From: Bacteroidales bacterium
GTDB lineage: Bacteria; Bacteroidota; Bacteroidia; Bacteroidales; UBA932
Length of the DNA: 64,000 bases
Reading direction: 5' to 3'
NCBI GenBank assembly: GCA_022648545.1
Contig: JALCMP010000001.1
Location: 1 to 64,000 of the forward strand
Made by a program: the position numbers and the translations under genes. The notes under the pieces were generated by a model. The model made no database searches and was not told the DNA's origin. It was given only the letters and a program-made list of their open reading frames with translations. Shown one piece after another: positions 34,831-43,799 of this stretch (the stretch's first letter is position 1; each line of letters begins with the position of its first letter).

Positions 34831-36381
34831 ATGAAAAATATAAAATTCATTATAGGATCTGCCATAGCCCTGATATTTATTTCGGGCATTGCAACATCCT
34901 GCAACGACTGGCTGAAACAGGCCCCTCAGGGACGCTGGACGATCGACGACGTTGAAGGCGGAGCCTACACTACACAAATCATGGCAATATATCAGGCTAT
35001 GAGAGGATACTCCATAACAGGCGGAATACCCCCGCTGATGATAGAAAACGCACGGTCGGAAGACGAATACAAAGGCAGTACATCTTCAGACGGTGCAGAC
35101 CAGGAAGCCATGTTCGACAATTTTAGCTACAGCGCCTCAAATGGTACCATAAAAAGTTATTGGACGGCCAATTACTCCATAATAAACGATTGCAACACCA
35201 TTATAGACAACCTTGATTCGCTTAATAAAGTTTCGGGGCTGAACGAAGCCACAAAATATATAAACATGGAAGCGCACTTTTTCCGTGCATACTGCTTTTT
35301 CAATCTGGTAAGAGCTTTCGGAGAAGTACCTCTTGTAGATTTTGCAATAACTTCTTCAGACCAGGCCAATATAGCAAAATCGCCGGTAGGAGATATCTAT
35401 ACTCTTATAGACAGCGATCTCACATATGCCGAAGGGCTTCCGGTTTCATGGGAATCAAAATATATCGGCCGCCTTACATGGGGTGCGGCACGCTCCCTGC
35501 ATGCAAGAACATATATGACGCGCAACGACTGGGGCAATATGTATACCGCAGCCACCGACGTAATAAACTCGAAACTTTACAATCTTAATACTCCTTTCGA
35601 CAAGATATTCCGCGAAAGCGGCGAAAACAATTCCGGTTCTATTTTTGAAATTCAGTGTACCGCAACCACAGGACTTCCGGCAAGCAGCGACATAGGATCA
35701 CAATACGCTCAGGTTCAGGGATGCAGAGGATCAGGGGATTCCGATCTCGGATGGGGCTGGCACATGGCCACTCAAAAACTTGCCGAAGCCTTTGAGACAG
35801 GTGACCCGAGAAAAGATGAAACGCTGTTGTACTATACCAGGCCTGGTGAAAACTGGAACGATATGATAACCGCACTGGGATATCCTGCAGACGGAAACAA
35901 GCCTTACGGTGAAAAATTATCGGCACAGAACTGTCTGGGCAGATATTTCAATAAGAAAGTATATACCAATCCATCCATAAGGACCTCCATAGGAAATCGT
36001 TTCGGATACTGGTTCAATATACGCATCATACGTTATTCTGACGTCGTCCTCATGGCCGCCGAATCAGCCAACGAATTGGGCAACCAGCCGGATGCAATAA
36101 AATATCTGGAAATGGTACGCTCAAGGGCACGCGGAAACAACTCGTCACTACTGCAAAAAGTTACGACAACTGATCAGTCCGAACTGCGTAAGGCCATTCA
36201 TCACGAACGCCGTGTAGAACTGGCAATGGAAGCCGGGCGATTTTATGATCTGGTACGTTGGGGAGAAGCAGATTCTGTTCTCGGACCACTGGGATATAAG
36301 CCTAAAAACCAATATCTGCCTATACCTCAGGACGAAATAGACGCATCAAACGGCGTTCTCGTACAAAATCCTAATTATTAA
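34831..36381 (+). CDS. SusD-family lipoprotein of the GH144 PUL
   Basis: Surface glycan-binding lid for the adjacent SusC. Lipoprotein signal ends IATSCNDW. Conserved SusD features include MEAHFFRAYCFFNLVRAFGE, IRYSDVVLMAAESANELG and HHERRVELAMEAGRFYDLVR, ending with YLPIPQDEIDASNG. Length 516 aa. It follows susC by 20 bp and precedes a LamG lipoprotein by 22 bp, one transcript in all likelihood. Confidence 0.95.
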   Translation: MKNIKFIIGSAIALIFISGIATSCNDWLKQAPQGRWTIDDVEGGAYTTQIMAIYQAMRGYSITGGIPPLMIENARSEDEYKGSTSSDGADQEAMFDNFSYSASNGTIKSYWTANYSIINDCNTIIDNLDSLNKVSGLNEATKYINMEAHFFRAYCFFNLVRAFGEVPLVDFAITSSDQANIAKSPVGDIYTLIDSDLTYAEGLPVSWESKYIGRLTWGAARSLHARTYMTRNDWGNMYTAATDVINSKLYNLNTPFDKIFRESGENNSGSIFEIQCTATTGLPASSDIGSQYAQVQGCRGSGDSDLGWGWHMATQKLAEAFETGDPRKDETLLYYTRPGENWNDMITALGYPADGNKPYGEKLSAQNCLGRYFNKKVYTNPSIRTSIGNRFGYWFNIRIIRYSDVVLMAAESANELGNQPDAIKYLEMVRSRARGNNSSLLQKVTTTDQSELRKAIHHERRVELAMEAGRFYDLVRWGEADSVLGPLGYKPKNQYLPIPQDEIDASNGVLVQNPNY

Positions 36382-36403
36382 CAGATAATAAAATCCATAA
36401 AAA

Positions 36404-37252
36404 ATGAAAAAGATATTAAATATTATAGCTGTCATATCTGTTTTAGCTGCATTCCAGTCCTGTTCGCAGGACCTGCACCAGCATCCAGCCTTCAACTATC
36501 CCGAAAGGACACCCGTAGGAGGAAAAGATCTGCCCGAAGGCTGCATAATGCACATGTCTTTTGACGATACAACCCTTACAGTGCAGGGCGATGATGCAAT
36601 GGCATACACATATAACGGAAAAACGCCCGAACTTACCGACGGTATAAGCGGAAAGGCTTATCAGGGAAAAGACGGAAACGCAATTATGATAAACCCCATG
36701 CTCGAACTTACCAGAGCACTCAAAAACCTCGGCAGTTTTACATATACGGCATGGATAAAATACGACGGAGGCAACAGCGCTTCATGTGCCCTGTTCGCAC
36801 TTTCCGATCCTGACAAATATTTCGCCAACATAGATTTATTCATAGAAGGAAATACGACGACTAATTTCTATTTCAAGGGATATTTCAACAGCAACAACGG
36901 AGAAAAATGGCTTGACAGGGGCAACGATGCAAAAGTACCTTTGAACGATATCGCAGGTAAATGGACCCAGATAGGGCTCGTATACGATGCAACTATTAGT
37001 ACAGCACGCATATACATCAACGGTACCGAATTATGCGAAGGAGCCTTCACGGGCTTCGGAGAACTGACGTTCAACGCCATAGGTAAAATGGTACTCGGAG
37101 CCCATCCCGCCATGACCGGAATAACCAGCGACACCACAAGCTGGCCCGCATCCGGATCATTCTACACCGGAGCGATGGATGAGCTCTACCTTTACAATAA
37201 GGCGCTTACATCGGATCAAATAGCCGCACAATATAATAGCCAGAAATCCTGA
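36404..37252 (+). CDS. LamG/concanavalin-like lipoprotein, surface glycan-binding candidate
   Basis: A 282-aa lipoprotein (signal ending AAFQSCSQD, Cys20). Residues about 45-275 form one LamG-like jelly roll: CIMHMSFDDTT, SFTYTAWIKYDG, AGKWTQIGLVYDATISTARI and a closing GAMDELYLYNKALTSDQIAA. The last element is the typical LamG_3 C-terminus. Such domains at this PUL position usually bind the target polysaccharide; no catalytic residues were recognised. It is separated from the downstream enzymes by a strong hairpin, so its level may follow susC/D rather than the hydrolases. Confidence 0.8.
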   Translation: MKKILNIIAVISVLAAFQSCSQDLHQHPAFNYPERTPVGGKDLPEGCIMHMSFDDTTLTVQGDDAMAYTYNGKTPELTDGISGKAYQGKDGNAIMINPMLELTRALKNLGSFTYTAWIKYDGGNSASCALFALSDPDKYFANIDLFIEGNTTTNFYFKGYFNSNNGEKWLDRGNDAKVPLNDIAGKWTQIGLVYDATISTARIYINGTELCEGAFTGFGELTFNAIGKMVLGAHPAMTGITSDTTSWPASGSFYTGAMDELYLYNKALTSDQIAAQYNSQKS

Positions 37253-37263
37253 CGGCATTCAAT

Positions 37264-37306
37264 ATGATCAATTATGGCATGGGTCATACCTGCCATAATT
37301 GATCAT
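37264..37306. repeat. Perfect 16-bp inverted repeat (intra-PUL hairpin)
   Basis: ATGATCAATTATGGCA (37264-37279) and TGCCATAATTGATCAT (37291-37306) are exact reverse complements around an 11-nt loop. The hairpin lies 11 bp after the LamG gene stop and ends 22 bp before the GH144 start codon. No T-run follows (TTATAAAAACCCC), so it is not a classic terminator; partial termination, RNA processing or 3'-end stabilisation are all possible. Confidence 0.8.
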
Positions 37307-37328
37307 TTATAAAAACCCCTGGAAAAAA

Positions 37329-38981
37329 ATGTTAAAAAAAGTCATACCGTCTCTATTGCTTATCCCGCTTATCTTATCATGCGGAGGCAATTCATCCCCG
37401 GAACACAAAACGGAACAATTCAAACTGGAAAATATTACGATCGGAGACCAAACCGATCTCTCTGAATTCTCCGACGTGGATCCCGAGGCGGAAATCATCC
37501 TAAAATTCTCTGAAGCTCCGGATGAAAATACTCTCGGATCCAATATAATGCTCCGTAATTCGTCTAATAATAAAGTTCCCGTCGACTGTATTTACGACGG
37601 CAAAAAAACCGTAACCGTGACTCCCCAAAAGGCATTAACACCCTTCCAAACATACACACTGGTTATCAATCCTTATATAAAATCAGCGGAAGGAGATTTT
37701 ATTTTTACTGGAAAAACCTGCACCCTCAACATCTCGATGGATTACACAGATAAGTTCAAACGAATAAGCGACGACGACCTTCTGACTTTAATAGAAGAAA
37801 AGACTTTCAACTATTTCTGGGATTTCGGACACCCTGTTTCAGGAATGGCCAGAGAAAGAACGAATTCCGGGAACACCGTAACGACCGGAGGAACGGGATT
37901 CGGCATAATGGCCATATGTATAGGAGCGGAAAGAGGGTTCGTAACCAGAGCAGAAGCCTGCGAACGGATAGGTAAAATAGTATCGTTCCTTAAGGACAAC
38001 GCCACAACCTACCACGGAGCCTTTGCACACTGGATGAACGGAGAAACCGGAGCAACAATACCTTTCTCCACATATGACAATGGTGCAGATATAGTAGAAA
38101 CTTCATTTTTATTCGAAGGCCTTCTTACGGCAAGATCCTATTTCGACGGATCATCGGAAGAAGAAACACAATTAAGAAACGATATAACAACATTGTGGAA
38201 AGCCGTAGAATGGAACTGGTTTACCAAAGACGGTACGGAAAATCAATTATACTGGCACTGGAGCCCGGATTATGGATGGAAAACCAACATGGCCATAACA
38301 GGCTGGGACGAAGCACTCATAACATATGTACTGGCGGCATCGTCTCCGGACCACTCTATTACAAAAGAAGTTTACAATAACGGATGGGCCCGGAACGGAG
38401 CCATAAAGAACGGAAAGAAATTTTATGACATAACTCTTCCGCTTGGAAACGACTACGGCGGCCCGTTGTTTTTTACACACTACTCATTCCTTGGATTAAA
38501 TCCGCACTTATTAAAAGATACTTATGCAGATTATTGGGAACAGAACACGGCGCACGCAAAGATCAATTATGAATACTGTGTCCATAATCCCGGTTCTCAT
38601 GCAGGATATTCCCGGGAATGCTGGGGTTTGACCGCATCCGACGGAAACGAAGGATACTCTGCATATTCCCCTTCAAACGATAAGGGAGTAATCGCACCTA
38701 CTGCGGCATTATCATCAATGCCATACGTACCGGAGGAATCAAAAAATGCCATGCGTTTCTTTTACTACAAGCTTGGAGACAAGATTTTTGGGGACTACGG
38801 ATTCATAGATGCATTCAATCTCTCGGCTAACTGGTTCGACACCAACATGAACCTGGCAATAGATGAAGGCCCCATAATAATAATGCTTGAGAATTACAGA
38901 ACGGGGCTCATATGGAATACTTTCATGAAAGACGAAGATGTAAAACACGGACTTGCAAAACTGGGATTTACAACGGAATAA
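37329..38981 (+). CDS. GH144 beta-1,2-glucanase-type lipoprotein with N-terminal Ig-like domain
   Basis: Hydrolase of the GH144 family, whose characterised members act on beta-1,2-glucan (endo-glucanase or sophorose-releasing). I chose the start MLKKVIPSLLLIPLILSCGG at 37329, which gives a clean lipobox; the earlier ATG at 37299 lies inside the hairpin. Residues about 35-135 are a Big_5-like immunoglobulin domain (EIILKFSEAPDENTLGSNIM). The (alpha/alpha)6 catalytic region begins KTFNYFWDFGHPVSGMARER and includes YWHWSPDYGWKTNMAITGWD, HYSFLGLNPH and SRECWGLTASDG, with GVIAPTAALSSMPYVPE later. 550 aa in total. Followed by GH3 after 30 bp. The exact cleavage mode is not predictable here. Confidence 0.85.
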   Translation: MLKKVIPSLLLIPLILSCGGNSSPEHKTEQFKLENITIGDQTDLSEFSDVDPEAEIILKFSEAPDENTLGSNIMLRNSSNNKVPVDCIYDGKKTVTVTPQKALTPFQTYTLVINPYIKSAEGDFIFTGKTCTLNISMDYTDKFKRISDDDLLTLIEEKTFNYFWDFGHPVSGMARERTNSGNTVTTGGTGFGIMAICIGAERGFVTRAEACERIGKIVSFLKDNATTYHGAFAHWMNGETGATIPFSTYDNGADIVETSFLFEGLLTARSYFDGSSEEETQLRNDITTLWKAVEWNWFTKDGTENQLYWHWSPDYGWKTNMAITGWDEALITYVLAASSPDHSITKEVYNNGWARNGAIKNGKKFYDITLPLGNDYGGPLFFTHYSFLGLNPHLLKDTYADYWEQNTAHAKINYEYCVHNPGSHAGYSRECWGLTASDGNEGYSAYSPSNDKGVIAPTAALSSMPYVPEESKNAMRFFYYKLGDKIFGDYGFIDAFNLSANWFDTNMNLAIDEGPIIIMLENYRTGLIWNTFMKDEDVKHGLAKLGFTTE

Positions 38982-39011
38982 TAAAACAAGAAAAAATAAT
39001 AAACCTGCAAG

Positions 39012-41324
39012 ATGAAAGGGAGAAATAAAATAAGGAAAATTATGCCGGCGGCAGTAGCAGTTCTATCGCTGATATTAACCGTATCCTGCAACAGTGAGGG
39101 AGGAAAGAAATCTGAAATGGACGGATTCGTAGGGAATCTCATGAAAAAGATGACCCTGGAAGAAAAAATCGGACAGATGAATCTGCCTACGGCCGGAGAT
39201 ATAACAACCGGACAGGCAAAAAACAGTAATATAGCCGAAGCAATAAAAAAAGGAGAAGTAGGAGGATTATTTAACATAAAGGGAGCTTCAAAAATATCGG
39301 AAATACAAAAGATTGCAGTAAAAGAGAGCCGTCTTGGCATACCTCTGATCTTCGGAATGGACGTCATACACGGATATGAAACCGTATTTCCTATCCCTCT
39401 CGGACTTGCAGCCACGTGGGACATGAAGGCAATAGAAGAATACGCACACATAGCTGCAACAGAAGCCACTGCTTCGGGCATATGCTGGACATTCAGCCCA
39501 ATGGTGGATATTTCCAGAGATCCCCGCTGGGGACGTGTCGCCGAGGGTATAGGAGAAGATCCTTTCCTGGGTTCCGCAATAGCGCGGGCAATGGTAAAAG
39601 GCTATCAGGGCGACAACACCTTTTCCGGTAACGACCGCATGATGGCCTGTGTAAAACACTTCGCTCTCTACGGAGCGCCTGTTGCCGGCAGAGATTACAA
39701 TACGGTGGACATGAGCCGCAGCATGATGTACAACATATATTTTCCTCCATACAAAGCTGCGGTGGAACAGGGAGCCGGAAGCATAATGTGCTCTTTCAAC
39801 GAAATAGACGGAATTCCCGCGACGGCCAACAAATGGCTTCTGACAGACGTCCTGAGAAAACAGTGGAGATTCGGCGGATTCGTTGTAACGGATTACACCG
39901 GGATTTCCGAAATGATAGCCCACGGCATAGGGAACGCTCAGGAGGTTGCCGTAAAAGCCCTTGGAGCCGGTGTTGACATGGATATGGTAAGCGGCGAATT
40001 CCTCAAATACGTAAAAAGATCCATCAAGGAGGGTAAAGTTTCCGAAAAGGAGGTAGACGAAGCATGCAGGCGAATATTGGAAGCAAAATACAAACTGGGC
40101 CTATTTAAGGATCCGTACAAATTCTGCAACCCCGACAGAGAAAAAAAAGAAGTTTACACTCCCGGGCATATGGCCGAAGCAAGAAAAATAGCGGCTGAAA
40201 GTTTCGTATTGCTGAAAAACGAAGGCAACCTGCTTCCACTGAAGCAAAACAGAAAAATAGCTGTAGTAGGGCTTATGGCCAACTCCGGTGCGAATATGCC
40301 TGGGACATGGAGCGTGGCCGCCGATTTCAGCAAGCCTAAGACCATACTAAAAGCAATAAGGGAAGCAGCAGGAAGAAACGCAAAGGTAACCTATTCCGAA
40401 GGCTCCCGCATATGTCTCGACTCGGCCCTTTCAAAAAACATCACCTCTTTCGGAAAGATATTTCCGGATATTACAAGATCCGATGCACAAATGACTGCCG
40501 AGGCCATAAAAAATGCAAAAAACGCAGATGTAGTAATAGCAGTTCTGGGAGAATGCTCGGAGATGAGCGGCGAATGCAGCAGCCGTACGAACACCGGCAT
40601 TCCCGATGCACAGGAAAATCTGCTGAAAGCTCTTTACAAAACCGGAAAGCCGGTGGTTCTGGTCTTATTCGCCGGACGTCCCATGACAATCCCATGGGAA
40701 GACAAACACATACCTTCGATTCTCAACATATGGTTCCCGGGATCGGCAGGAGGAGATGCAGTTGCTGACATTTTGTTCGGAAAAACGGCGCCGCAGGGGA
40801 AACTTCCTTCAACATGGCCGCGGAACACAGGACAAATTCCCATATTCTATAACCATAAAAACACCGGAAGGCCTCTGGAAAAAGGCAAATGGTTTACGAA
40901 ATTCAGGAGCAATTATCTCGATGTCCCCAATTCTCCGCTGTATCCGTTCGGATACGGACTCACCTATACGACATTTGCCTATTCAAATCTCAAATTATCA
41001 TCGGACGGCATGAAACCCGACGGATCCATAACTGCAACAGCAACATTAACAAACACCGGCAGCCGTACAGGAACGGAAACCGTACAGATGTATATAAGGG
41101 ATATGTCAGGATCCGTAACCAGACCGGTAAAAGAGTTAAAAGGATTTAAGAAAGTAACTCTCGAACCGGGCGAATCCGAACAGGTAAGTTTCGAAATAAC
41201 GGACAGCCTTCTGAAATTCTACAACTACGATTTGAAATATACATCCGAACCAGGAGATTTTAAAATAATGATAGGAGGAAACAGCGAAGATGTATTATCC
41301 GCCGATTTCATATTAAAAAAATAG
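39012..41324 (+). CDS. GH3 beta-glucosidase
   Basis: Releases glucose from short beta-glucosides; the likely substrate here is sophorose or other beta-1,2-gluco-oligosaccharides, as for GH3 enzymes of known beta-1,2-glucan loci. The N-terminal signal has a possible lipobox (ILTVSCNS), so it may be membrane-anchored. The TIM-barrel domain shows GIPLIFGMDVIHGYETVFPI, WTFSPMVDISRDPRWGRVAE, CVKHFALYGAP and nucleophile Asp294 in FVVTDYTG. The alpha/beta sandwich (ESFVLLKNEGNLLPL, VLGECSEMSGECSSR) and C-terminal fibronectin-like domain (TNTGSRTGTETVQMYIRD) complete a three-domain enzyme of 770 aa. Only 7 bp precede the second GH144 gene. Confidence 0.95.
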   Translation: MKGRNKIRKIMPAAVAVLSLILTVSCNSEGGKKSEMDGFVGNLMKKMTLEEKIGQMNLPTAGDITTGQAKNSNIAEAIKKGEVGGLFNIKGASKISEIQKIAVKESRLGIPLIFGMDVIHGYETVFPIPLGLAATWDMKAIEEYAHIAATEATASGICWTFSPMVDISRDPRWGRVAEGIGEDPFLGSAIARAMVKGYQGDNTFSGNDRMMACVKHFALYGAPVAGRDYNTVDMSRSMMYNIYFPPYKAAVEQGAGSIMCSFNEIDGIPATANKWLLTDVLRKQWRFGGFVVTDYTGISEMIAHGIGNAQEVAVKALGAGVDMDMVSGEFLKYVKRSIKEGKVSEKEVDEACRRILEAKYKLGLFKDPYKFCNPDREKKEVYTPGHMAEARKIAAESFVLLKNEGNLLPLKQNRKIAVVGLMANSGANMPGTWSVAADFSKPKTILKAIREAAGRNAKVTYSEGSRICLDSALSKNITSFGKIFPDITRSDAQMTAEAIKNAKNADVVIAVLGECSEMSGECSSRTNTGIPDAQENLLKALYKTGKPVVLVLFAGRPMTIPWEDKHIPSILNIWFPGSAGGDAVADILFGKTAPQGKLPSTWPRNTGQIPIFYNHKNTGRPLEKGKWFTKFRSNYLDVPNSPLYPFGYGLTYTTFAYSNLKLSSDGMKPDGSITATATLTNTGSRTGTETVQMYIRDMSGSVTRPVKELKGFKKVTLEPGESEQVSFEITDSLLKFYNYDLKYTSEPGDFKIMIGGNSEDVLSADFILKK

Positions 41325-41331
41325 TTCCCCC

Positions 41332-42684
41332 ATGAACACTATAAAAAACACCGTCAGAACCGGCATTACTGTATTTCTGGCGATATTATCAATGATCTTC
41401 ATTCCCGCAGGATGTCACAACGGGACATCTTCTGTCATTAGTGACGAAGCCCTTATGGACAGCGTACAATTCCACACGTTTCAATATTTCTGGGAAGGAG
41501 CCGAAACCGTAAGCGGTATGGCACGCGAAAGGATAAACCCCGACGGCAAGTACCCTCTGAACGATAAAAATATAATAACCGCAGGGGGAAGCGGATTCGG
41601 CCTGATGGCAATTCTTACGGGAATCGAAAGACATTTCATAACCAGAGAAGAAGGATTAGAACGATTTGAAAAGATAATGAATTTTCTGGAAAAAGCCGAT
41701 CGCTTTCACGGAGCATATCCGCACTGGCTGAATGGAGAAAACGGCAAAATAAAACCGTTCGGGACAAAAGACGACGGCGGAGATCTGGTTGAAACGGCAT
41801 TCCTGATGCAGGGGTTGATCTGCGTAGAGCAATATTACATGAACGGCAGCAACCGTGAAAAGGCTTTGGCCGCCAGAATAGACTCCCTGTGGCGGGCCGT
41901 CGACTGGGACTGGTACAGGAACGGGAAGAACGTACTATACTGGCATTGGAGTCCACACTACGGATGGCAAATGAACTTTCCCGTACACGGCTTCAACGAA
42001 TGCATGATAATGTATATTCTAGCCGCATCTTCCCCAACACATTCCGTTACGCGAAAGGTTTATGACATGGGATGGGCGGAAAACGGGGCTATAATATCTC
42101 CGCATAAGGCGGAAGGATACAAACTGGATCTTCGCTGTCAGGGTACTTCAAAGGCAGGCCCATTATTCTGGGCTCATTATTCATTTCTGGGTCTGGATCC
42201 GCACGGACTGGAGGACGGATATGCGGATTATTTCATGCAGATGAAAAATTACACGCTGATAAACAGAGCCTACTGCATACGCAACCCGCATGGATACAAG
42301 GGATACGGAGAAGATTGCTGGGGGCTTACCGCAAGCTATTCCGTTAACGGATATGCGGCACACGCCCCCGAAGAGAAAAACGACCCCGGTGTAATATCAC
42401 CTACGGCCGCATTATCTTCGATAGTCTATACTCCCGAATATTCATTACAGGTAATGAGACATTTATACAAAATGGGGAACAAGGTATGGGGGCCGTACGG
42501 ATTTTACGATGCTTTCAGTGAAAACGCAGCCTGGTATTGCAAAAAATATCTTGCAATAGACCAGGGGCCCATAATAGTAATGATAGAAAATTACAGATCG
42601 GGGTTCCTGTGGAAATTATTCATGAGCAACAAAGATGTACGGAACGGATTGAAAAATCTTGGTTTCCGGTCCGGAGCAAACTAA
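41332..42684 (+). CDS. GH144 family hydrolase, second copy (single domain)
   Basis: Second GH144 enzyme of the locus, 450 aa without the Ig-like domain of the first. The lipoprotein signal is IFIPAGCHNG. Catalytic-domain motifs parallel those of the first copy: HTFQYFWEGAETVSGMARER, YWHWSPHYGWQMNFPVHGFN, HYSFLGLDPHG, EDCWGLTASYSVNGYAAHAP and GVISPTAALSSIVYTPE. Two GH144 enzymes in one operon could divide endo and exo action on beta-1,2-glucan, or act at surface and periplasm. That division is inference; sequence identifies only the family. Confidence 0.85.
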   Translation: MNTIKNTVRTGITVFLAILSMIFIPAGCHNGTSSVISDEALMDSVQFHTFQYFWEGAETVSGMARERINPDGKYPLNDKNIITAGGSGFGLMAILTGIERHFITREEGLERFEKIMNFLEKADRFHGAYPHWLNGENGKIKPFGTKDDGGDLVETAFLMQGLICVEQYYMNGSNREKALAARIDSLWRAVDWDWYRNGKNVLYWHWSPHYGWQMNFPVHGFNECMIMYILAASSPTHSVTRKVYDMGWAENGAIISPHKAEGYKLDLRCQGTSKAGPLFWAHYSFLGLDPHGLEDGYADYFMQMKNYTLINRAYCIRNPHGYKGYGEDCWGLTASYSVNGYAAHAPEEKNDPGVISPTAALSSIVYTPEYSLQVMRHLYKMGNKVWGPYGFYDAFSENAAWYCKKYLAIDQGPIIVMIENYRSGFLWKLFMSNKDVRNGLKNLGFRSGAN

Positions 42685-42775
42685 AATTAGTTGACAAAAC
42701 ATTGGGCATTTCACATAAATATCGGATATTTACAATGCGTAAAACAACATTATGAATTTTGATGTAAATAAAAAA

Positions 42776-43684
42776 ATGAGAAAAAGAAAGTTCATTTTAT
42801 TTATTCTGGCTATACTGGCCCTGTCTTCGGTCCATGCACAGAAAATATTCGATAATCCTGCCCTTCCTAAAAAGCCTGATACGCTAAAGATTCTGGGCAT
42901 AGGAAATTCCTTTACCGAGGACGGCATGGCATATCTTCCTCAATTGCTTGAAAGCGCCGGAATAAAAAACGTAAAGCTCGGCAAACTGACCTATCCGGGA
43001 TGCAGTCTGTCGCAGCATTATGATTTTTATACGCACAATAATCCGGTGTACGAATTTCAGGTATCCGGTTACGGAGAAAACAAGTGGAAAACGATAAGTG
43101 GCCATTATACATACGGCGGTGCACTTAAATATGACGATTGGGACATAGTGGTAATCCAGCAGGTGTCGCATTATTCCGGAATGTGGGAGACATATCAGCC
43201 ATACCTCGACAGATTTCTGGAAATAATAGAAAAGGAGTGCCCCAAGAAACCGTCGATAGCGTGGCAAATGACATGGGCTTACTCCAGGGAATCGCCCCAC
43301 CCCAAATTCCATTTCTACGATAATAACCAGAATACAATGCTGAAGGCAATATATGCAACGGTAAAGGAAATGCAAAAGGGCAGATTCCTTTATATAATTC
43401 CTTCGGCAACAATAATACAAAGTCTGAGGAACAGCCCCCTGAACAACGTTAAGTTGGACATGACCAGGGACGGATATCATCTTGATATGGGAGCAGGCAG
43501 ATACGCAGTGGCATGCGGATGGTTCGAAGCCCTTATAAAACCCACCCTCGGCATATCAGTAAAAGGAAACGGTCTGCGTACCGACAAGGGAAACATAAAT
43601 GTTACCGACGGAAATGCAGAAATGATACAGGAAATCGCACGCAAAGCCGTGAGGAATCCCTTTAAGACACAAAGAATTAAATAG
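42776..43684 (+). CDS. DUF4886 SGNH-hydrolase-like esterase
   Basis: Predicted exported carbohydrate esterase, 302 aa. I prefer the start MRKRKFILFILAILALSSVH (signal peptide to HAQ); the ORF-track start at 42752 adds eight residues. SGNH blocks are visible: the nucleophile block I (LKILGIGNSFTEDGMAYL), a Gly in block II (YGGALKYDDWDIVVIQQVSH) and the C-terminal DGYHLDMGAGRYAVAC with catalytic Asp and His. DUF4886 matches the overall pattern. It is the last gene before the terminator, 91 bp after GH144. It may remove acyl substituents from the imported glucan; substrate unproven. Confidence 0.82.
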   Translation: MRKRKFILFILAILALSSVHAQKIFDNPALPKKPDTLKILGIGNSFTEDGMAYLPQLLESAGIKNVKLGKLTYPGCSLSQHYDFYTHNNPVYEFQVSGYGENKWKTISGHYTYGGALKYDDWDIVVIQQVSHYSGMWETYQPYLDRFLEIIEKECPKKPSIAWQMTWAYSRESPHPKFHFYDNNQNTMLKAIYATVKEMQKGRFLYIIPSATIIQSLRNSPLNNVKLDMTRDGYHLDMGAGRYAVACGWFEALIKPTLGISVKGNGLRTDKGNINVTDGNAEMIQEIARKAVRNPFKTQRIK

Positions 43685-43720
43685 ATCTTATAACGCAAGA
43701 AAATATAAGGTAACAAAAAA

Positions 43721-43753
43721 GCCGTCCGACGATAATCGCCGGACGGCTTTTTT
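43721..43753 (+). terminator. Intrinsic terminator ending the GH144 PUL
   Basis: A perfect 8-bp stem (GCCGTCCG at 43721-43728, CGGACGGC at 43740-43747) with an 11-nt loop and six T residues after it. Six A residues precede it, so it could also work on the other strand, although no minus-strand gene ends here. It isolates the PUL from the sensor kinases downstream. Confidence 0.92.
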
Positions 43754-43799
43754 CATAATAACAATAATTATACTTATATTTAAATTAGTTAATACTTCT

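Noticed and set aside
39288-39923. 211-aa minus-strand ORF opposite the GH3 gene
   Set aside because: Antisense to conserved GH3 catalytic motifs; no independent support.
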